64,000 bases of DNA from Thalassobellus sediminis (GTDB lineage: Bacteria; Bacteroidota; Bacteroidia; Flavobacteriales; Flavobacteriaceae), in contig NZ_JBISCD010000040.1 of assembly GCF_044386045.1 (NCBI RefSeq), positions 1,364,001 through 1,428,000 on the forward strand, read 5' to 3'. The notes beneath the pieces are model-generated. The model was not told the DNA's origin. It saw only the letters and a list, made by a program, of their open reading frames with translations, and made no database searches. Both the position numbers and the translations under genes were made by a program. Each line of letters begins with the position of its first letter. Positions within the stretch are counted from its first letter, which is position 1. Positions 59,614-64,000 of this stretch are shown one piece after another.

Positions 59614-61029
59614 TTATTTTTTAACTAATTTTTTACTAGCAATAAGAACCTTGTTAGCATAGAAATTAGTCAAATAAATACCTTCACTTAAATTGCTAAT
59701 ATCTACTTGATGCGTTTCGTAATTAGATATTGTAGTCTTTTTTATTTTTTTACCATCTAACGAAACAATTTCAATTGTCATTATAGTATCACCAGTACTT
59801 TCTAATTTAAAATTAACTAGGTTATTTGAAGGATTAGGAAACATGGATATGTTGTAATTATTTGTTTCCGCTGTAATATTGTTAATGCTTAAAGTATTAT
59901 CAATAGTCCAAGTTACGGTGTAAACATGAAATGTATCATGATTATCAATTCTTAAAAAAGAGGTGTCATCATATACAACGGTAGTTAATGTGTTTATTCC
60001 AGTATTTAAATCAGTCTCTAAAATAGAAACATCGTCAACATCAGTTGCAAAATCTACTGTGTTTAAAGTCCATTTACTTTTTAAGGTATTCGGGTTTGGT
60101 TTTATTAATTCTAAGTGAAAGTCAATAGGAAAGCTAGAGTTGTCAAGTGCGTTTAATGTTGGAGTATAAGTATCGATTGGTGATACTAATTCATGTATTT
60201 TTTCAATCATGCCCTCTTTACAAACGGAGCAAAACGTTTTGTCTATGCTTTCCATAATGCAATTTTGATGAGGTTTGTACCAGTCGGCACAATTACCAGT
60301 AGTACAAGTGTATTGGTGAATTCCAACACCATTATCATCTAACCAGTTTTTCCATCTTACCAAATTTCTGTCTGTTTCTTTTGTCATATTTATAGCTTCA
60401 GCAGCTAAAATATCACCAGGATAATATTCGTCTTTTAAATCAAATAAAGAATGACCTATTTCGTGCATAATAACATTGGTTCCCCAATATCCAGTATATG
60501 CCATAGGAAAATCACCTCCGCTACCACCGTATTCAGAAGAATTTACTAGAATTAAAGCTTGATCGTAAGTTGGGAAATTAGTAGCTAAAACAGTATTTAT
60601 TTTTACCTCGGTATTACTAGCACTATTACCATCTATTTCATAATATAGGAGCCAATGGGTTCCAAAAGAATCATAAGTAGCATTGAAATATGTGTCTACA
60701 AAGGTAGTTGCTAAATTGTTATAAGGTTCTGTAACGTTAGTAGCAGTTCCAGGATGATCTGCACCACTTTCGTTTGATGGGACTTTTATTGCATAAACAT
60801 TAAAATAGCTTGCATATTCTTTAAAAGGAGATTCGTTAAATACTTTGTTTGTAAAATTAGTAGCGTCTGTTATAAACTTATCAAGTTCATTTTCTTGATA
60901 GCCTTCACTTAAAATTACTAGGTTTATTCTTTTATCATCACCATTAACTTCAATAGGTACTACTTCAAAAACTTGAGCAGAGATAGGTTGAAAACTAATT
61001 AGTAAAATAAATATAAAGAGATATTTCAT
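59614..61029 (-). CDS. secreted M64 (IgA-peptidase-like) metallopeptidase with type IX sorting domain
   Basis: Exported zinc peptidase of 471 residues. The signal peptide ends PISAQ. The M64 catalytic domain has NLVILSEGYQENELDKFI, then MHEIGHSLFDLKDEYY, holding the zinc motif HExxH, and a pair of cysteines, CTTGNC. The end (from about 390) is a type IX sorting domain: SMFPNPSNNLVNFKLE, with TIEIVSLDGKKIKKT and LSEGIYLTNF. The protein would be displayed on, or released from, the cell surface through PorU/PorV. The next gene upstream ends two bases before its start. Confidence 0.9.
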   Translation of the reverse strand: MKYLFIFILLISFQPISAQVFEVVPIEVNGDDKRINLVILSEGYQENELDKFITDATNFTNKVFNESPFKEYASYFNVYAIKVPSNESGADHPGTATNVTEPYNNLATTFVDTYFNATYDSFGTHWLLYYEIDGNSASNTEVKINTVLATNFPTYDQALILVNSSEYGGSGGDFPMAYTGYWGTNVIMHEIGHSLFDLKDEYYPGDILAAEAINMTKETDRNLVRWKNWLDDNGVGIHQYTCTTGNCADWYKPHQNCIMESIDKTFCSVCKEGMIEKIHELVSPIDTYTPTLNALDNSSFPIDFHLELIKPNPNTLKSKWTLNTVDFATDVDDVSILETDLNTGINTLTTVVYDDTSFLRIDNHDTFHVYTVTWTIDNTLSINNITAETNNYNISMFPNPSNNLVNFKLESTGDTIMTIEIVSLDGKKIKKTTISNYETHQVDISNLSEGIYLTNFYANKVLIASKKLVKK

Positions 61030-61031
61030 GA

Positions 61032-61556
61032 TTAATCAAGCTTTGTAGAAATTAAAGGGGTGCTATTTTCTAAAGCATCTATTATTTCACTAACAACAAT
61101 TAATTTGGTTTTATTATGTAATTGTAGTCTTAAAGATATAGGTGCTTTGTTTAATATAATATTTGTGTTTTCAAAAATAAGAGAGTCGTTAACAGATTCA
61201 ATTGTTTTTGATAATGGGTTTCTGATAATAACATGATTAATTTCTATAGAATCTTTATCTAATTGAAAACATTTTAAATCGCCTATTCTACTCGTTTTAA
61301 TGTATTTGTTACTGTTAGATTTTGCTATGCCATCAGTAACTATTTTGTTAATAAACTGGATTGATTTTTTACTATTCTCATCTTTTGAAATGGTATAGTT
61401 TAAAAAAAGAAGTTTTGGATTTATATCTTGTGTTACATCTTCTTGGGCGATGCTTTTTTTTATGCCACAAGTCATTCCTAATAATGCAATAAGAAGTAAA
61501 ATAATTACATTAAAGTATTTGTAAATAGAATTGTTTTGGAGCAATAGTTTTTTCAA
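61032..61556 (-). CDS. hypothetical exported protein beside the M64 peptidase gene
   Basis: A 174-residue protein with an N-terminal hydrophobic segment (about residues 17-32). A possible lipobox LGMTC may anchor it. The remainder is a soluble alpha/beta region with no motif I recognise; it is rich in lysine, asparagine and isoleucine. The stop is two bases before the M64 ATG, so the two are co-translated and may act together, for example as a chaperone or inhibitor for the peptidase; this is only inference. Confidence 0.6.
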   Translation of the reverse strand: MKKLLLQNNSIYKYFNVIILLLIALLGMTCGIKKSIAQEDVTQDINPKLLFLNYTISKDENSKKSIQFINKIVTDGIAKSNSNKYIKTSRIGDLKCFQLDKDSIEINHVIIRNPLSKTIESVNDSLIFENTNIILNKAPISLRLQLHNKTKLIVVSEIIDALENSTPLISTKLD

Positions 61557-61613
61557 ACTAATAATTATTTAGTTCGTGTAAAGTTAAGAATTAAAACGCA
61601 ATGCTGTTATAAA

Positions 61614-61640
61614 AAAAAGAGACTTAAAAAAGCCTCTTTT
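61614..61640 (-). terminator. terminator after the DoxX gene
   Basis: A stem of AAAAGAG-A-CTT with AAG-C-CTCTTTT (one A-C mismatch) lies 24 bp beyond the DoxX stop and has an A run on its left, giving T on the minus strand. It ends the DoxX message before the hypothetical gene. Confidence 0.7.
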
Positions 61641-61663
61641 AGTAATGTGAAATTATATTTTTT

Positions 61664-62032
61664 TTATAAAAGCGCTTTGTAACTGTCTTTATAGCTGTAA
61701 AGTGCTATGATATTAAGGATTAAAAGCGCTAAAGCTGGTCCAATACCTTCTGGTGCAAGTGTAGCATGAAATAGTACAGCATTTACAGAAACACTCATTA
61801 AAATTAATGCCAATAAAGCACCGTACTTGTTAAAAATTAAAGCTAAGCCTGCTACAATTTCAACAATAGCAACAAGTGTTATTACTTTTGCCGATGCTAA
61901 AGCACCAAAATACGCTCCTGCTTCTGCAGGCATTTCTCCCATTGGAATAAAATGAAGAAATTTGTTTAGTCCGAAAACCAAAACGAATACTCCAAGAAGG
62001 ATTCTTAGAGCCATAAAAACTTTTGAATTCAT
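61664..62032 (-). CDS. DoxX-family membrane protein
   Basis: A 122-residue protein with four hydrophobic segments: the first carries LLGVFVLVFGLNKFLHF, the DoxX/DoxD signature, then VITLVAIVEIVAGLALIF, LLALILMSVSVNAVLFH and GIGPALALLILNIIALYSYK. The family is found in respiratory or redox contexts, but its biochemistry varies. It stands alone between the truncated macroglobulin gene and a terminator. Confidence 0.85.
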   Translation of the reverse strand: MNSKVFMALRILLGVFVLVFGLNKFLHFIPMGEMPAEAGAYFGALASAKVITLVAIVEIVAGLALIFNKYGALLALILMSVSVNAVLFHATLAPEGIGPALALLILNIIALYSYKDSYKALL

Positions 62033-62139
62033 AATAAAATGTTTTTAGTTAGTAACTTGAAAGATAGTAAAATAAAAATAAATCTCACATAAACCTTTGT
62101 ATGAAGTGTCTATTGAAAACAACTATTTTGTGTTAAAAA

Positions 62140-64000
62140 TCATTCTATATTAATTCTTTTTCCTTCGCTATGACTACTAAACTCTGGAGCATACATACTT
62201 TGTATGGTTGTTATGCCATTACTCATATTACCAGCGTTATTTACACGTAAATTGTATTCAAATACATAAACACCTTTTGGTAAATAATCAAAAAAGAAGT
62301 TTGTTGAGGCATCTTTAGTCGCTTCATAATATCCTAAGCCATCTTGCCATTTATATTGCGATAAAACATTTACAGGTTCTAAACCAGATGCTCTCATATC
62401 TTTCATATGCACAAATTCCATAGCACGATCGCTTCGTAATTCTATTCTAACACGAACCAAATCACCTACTTTTAAATGCGTACTTTTTGTGATTTCAGTT
62501 ATTCCTTCACCAGTATCAGTATTCTTTTTAAGGAATAGTTTTTTGCTCAATTTAAGAGGCGTTTCAGAAGATGTTATCTTATCTAAATCTTCAAAATATT
62601 GCCAGTATAAACTACCCCATGCAATACCATTTCCTTTTTTTGTTAGGGTAACTTCGGCCATTTCAGGTTTAATTTCTTCAGAATTCCATGCTGTTTTATA
62701 ATAACCCGTTCCAGCTTCAATTTTTACGTTTTCAAGTTTTGATGGCGCTATTTGTTGTCCGCCAATAACTACATCAACCATATCGGTTACACTTAGCCAA
62801 TCATTTCCTTGAAGCAATAAGGCATAAACAGCTTCGGTTGTTGCTTTGGTAGTTTTCCAACGGTTAGTTTGCTTATTTTTAAGAAGCCATATTTTTAAAT
62901 TGTCAATGGTTTTAGTATCGTTTTCAATTTCTGAAAAAGCTTCAATTAAAAGCGCTTGTGTTTCAATAGGTGCTTGATACCAATACAAAGAATTAGTGTT
63001 TGCTTTCCAATACATACCTAATTCTTCGGAAGTAATGCTCGTTTCTTTTAAAGACTTCAATATTTTAGAAGCCGTTTTAGAATCGTTGTTTCTATATGAA
63101 ATTAAAGCCATTAATCCTTTTGAATATAGAGAACGACTCAACCAATATTTTTGAATTTGAGTTTGATAATATGTTATAATGCTTTCAACTTCTTTGGATT
63201 TTTTAATCTCCGGGTAAAAGCTTCGCATGTATAAATAATGTAATTGCGTATGGCTTAAATGGTCTTTGGTTAAATCTGCTTTTGCATTGTATTTTCTAAT
63301 GTCTTTGTATTCTTTTATAAATTGAGCATCTAAATAGTTGATAGCATTTTTTATTATTTTATTATGAGCCTCCTCATTGGCGTTAAGAGTAACACCTAAC
63401 TTATTCAAATGTCCAAAGCCAGTAATAATATGTTGTGTAATGTATCTGTTTTCTCGACCACCATTAAACCAAGCCCAACCTCCTGATGGCATTTGGGTGT
63501 TTTCTAATTTGCGCATGGCAGATTGTAATTCGTTATTCATTTTATTTAAATCGAATAACAAAGCAATGCGTTTTTTTTGTTCAGTTTCACTTTGTGCATC
63601 ACGTAACCAAGGTGTTTCTTGAATTAAGATAGACTTAAGTTCTTCATTTTTTTCAAGATTAGAAGTTAACACATCTTGAGACTTCCATTGATTAAAAACT
63701 TCTTGAATTCTAGGGTTAGAGTTTGCTATATGACTTGCTAAAGCATTGGCATAATATCTACTAAACGTTTGTTCATTACACTCATAAGGATATTCTATTA
63801 AATAAGGAAGCGCCTGTACCGCATACCATGCTGGATTGGAAGTTATTTCTAAAGTCAGTTTGTGGTTTTTAAGTGTTGTTGACGAGCCTGCACTTTTTAG
63901 CTTATCTAAAGAGAATGTTTTTGTTTCGTTAGAGCGAATCCACATAGGCAATGTTTCGGTAACTAACATGCGGTTGCTTAAAACAGGCATAGCGTTTTGT
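62140..64000 (-). CDS. alpha-2-macroglobulin-family protein, 5' part outside the window
   Basis: The C-terminal 620 or so residues of a large bacterial alpha-2-macroglobulin. The frame stays open to the window edge; a methionine at 63990 is internal. The thioester-type site is PYECNEQTFSRYYANALA, with C, E and Q kept in the CxEQ pattern. The following complement-like alpha-alpha barrel contains MPSGGWAWFNGGRENRYITQHI, and the last domain has LVRVRIELRSDRAMEFVHMKDMRASG. By family, such envelope-anchored proteins trap foreign proteases. The next gene (DoxX) is 107 bp downstream. Confidence 0.85.
   Translation of the reverse strand, partial: QNAMPVLSNRMLVTETLPMWIRSNETKTFSLDKLKSAGSSTTLKNHKLTLEITSNPAWYAVQALPYLIEYPYECNEQTFSRYYANALASHIANSNPRIQEVFNQWKSQDVLTSNLEKNEELKSILIQETPWLRDAQSETEQKKRIALLFDLNKMNNELQSAMRKLENTQMPSGGWAWFNGGRENRYITQHIITGFGHLNKLGVTLNANEEAHNKIIKNAINYLDAQFIKEYKDIRKYNAKADLTKDHLSHTQLHYLYMRSFYPEIKKSKEVESIITYYQTQIQKYWLSRSLYSKGLMALISYRNNDSKTASKILKSLKETSITSEELGMYWKANTNSLYWYQAPIETQALLIEAFSEIENDTKTIDNLKIWLLKNKQTNRWKTTKATTEAVYALLLQGNDWLSVTDMVDVVIGGQQIAPSKLENVKIEAGTGYYKTAWNSEEIKPEMAEVTLTKKGNGIAWGSLYWQYFEDLDKITSSETPLKLSKKLFLKKNTDTGEGITEITKSTHLKVGDLVRVRIELRSDRAMEFVHMKDMRASGLEPVNVLSQYKWQDGLGYYEATKDASTNFFFDYLPKGVYVFEYNLRVNNAGNMSNGITTIQSMYAPEFSSHSEGKRINIE

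Overview
The window reads as chromosomal DNA of a flavobacterium (Bacteroidota, family Flavobacteriaceae). The base composition is strongly AT-rich. Start codons lack Shine-Dalgarno sequences, and several promoters match the Bacteroidota pattern TTG - 17 to 23 bp - TAnnTTTG. Gliding and type IX secretion genes (gldJ, porU, porV) are present, and two exported enzymes end in type IX sorting domains. About 59 protein genes and one tRNA were found. No insertion sequence, prophage, CRISPR array or rRNA was seen. No gene-free stretch exceeds 300 bases; the longest gaps, 240-265 bases, lie at 10945-11183, 20137-20401, 36538-36800 and 58801-59054.

Region 1 (1-8500): a truncated metallophosphoesterase, an exported carboxypeptidase-regulatory-like protein, then an eight-gene minus-strand cluster that looks like an arsenosugar biosynthesis locus. 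It holds a CMD/peroxidase-like protein, radical SAM ArsS, an exported rhodanese, a CofC-like transferase, purine nucleoside phosphorylase, arsenite methyltransferase ArsM, a DUF547 lipoprotein and a family 2 glycosyltransferase. The genes fit a route of arsenite methylation, radical addition of deoxyadenosyl, loss of adenine, then glycosylation.

Region 2 (8500-30500): housekeeping and envelope genes. These are an acyl-CoA dehydrogenase, anmK, an NhaD-type antiporter, exbB-exbD-tonB-folC, tRNA-Val(UAC), a PAS-LuxR regulator, murF, gldJ, porU, porV, cdd and pyruvate dehydrogenase E1 alpha and E2.

Region 3 (29100-42500): a flavin oxidase and a truncated haemoglobin behind an unusual DUF4242/cyclase-like/AraC regulator. 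Next come an M28 peptidase, an SDR enzyme, a secreted pectate lyase with a LacI-like operator, a SprT-like protein, mannose-1-phosphate guanylyltransferase, a DUF389 protein, an Mla-type ABC pair and a membrane-anchored endonuclease.

Region 4 (42500-64000): a KAS III/methyltransferase/glycosyltransferase operon, gcvP, a UbiA-like membrane protein, an ECF sigma/zinc anti-sigma pair, and a GbsR/MarR regulator with a perfect 26-bp palindrome in its own promoter and a second copy before a membrane-protein/methyltransferase pair. Then follow a LAS-type peptidase candidate, an M3 peptidase, purE-purK, a fused hypoxanthine phosphoribosyltransferase-adenylate kinase, obg, a DUF4136 lipoprotein, a secreted M64 peptidase, a DoxX protein and a truncated alpha-2-macroglobulin.

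The observations most worth following are the arsenosugar cluster with its substituted phosphorylase, the GbsR operator pair, the apparently leaderless promoters, the HPRT-Adk fusion with an intact internal start, the three-domain regulator beside the haemoglobin, and a dispersed short GC-rich repeat in an AT-rich genome.
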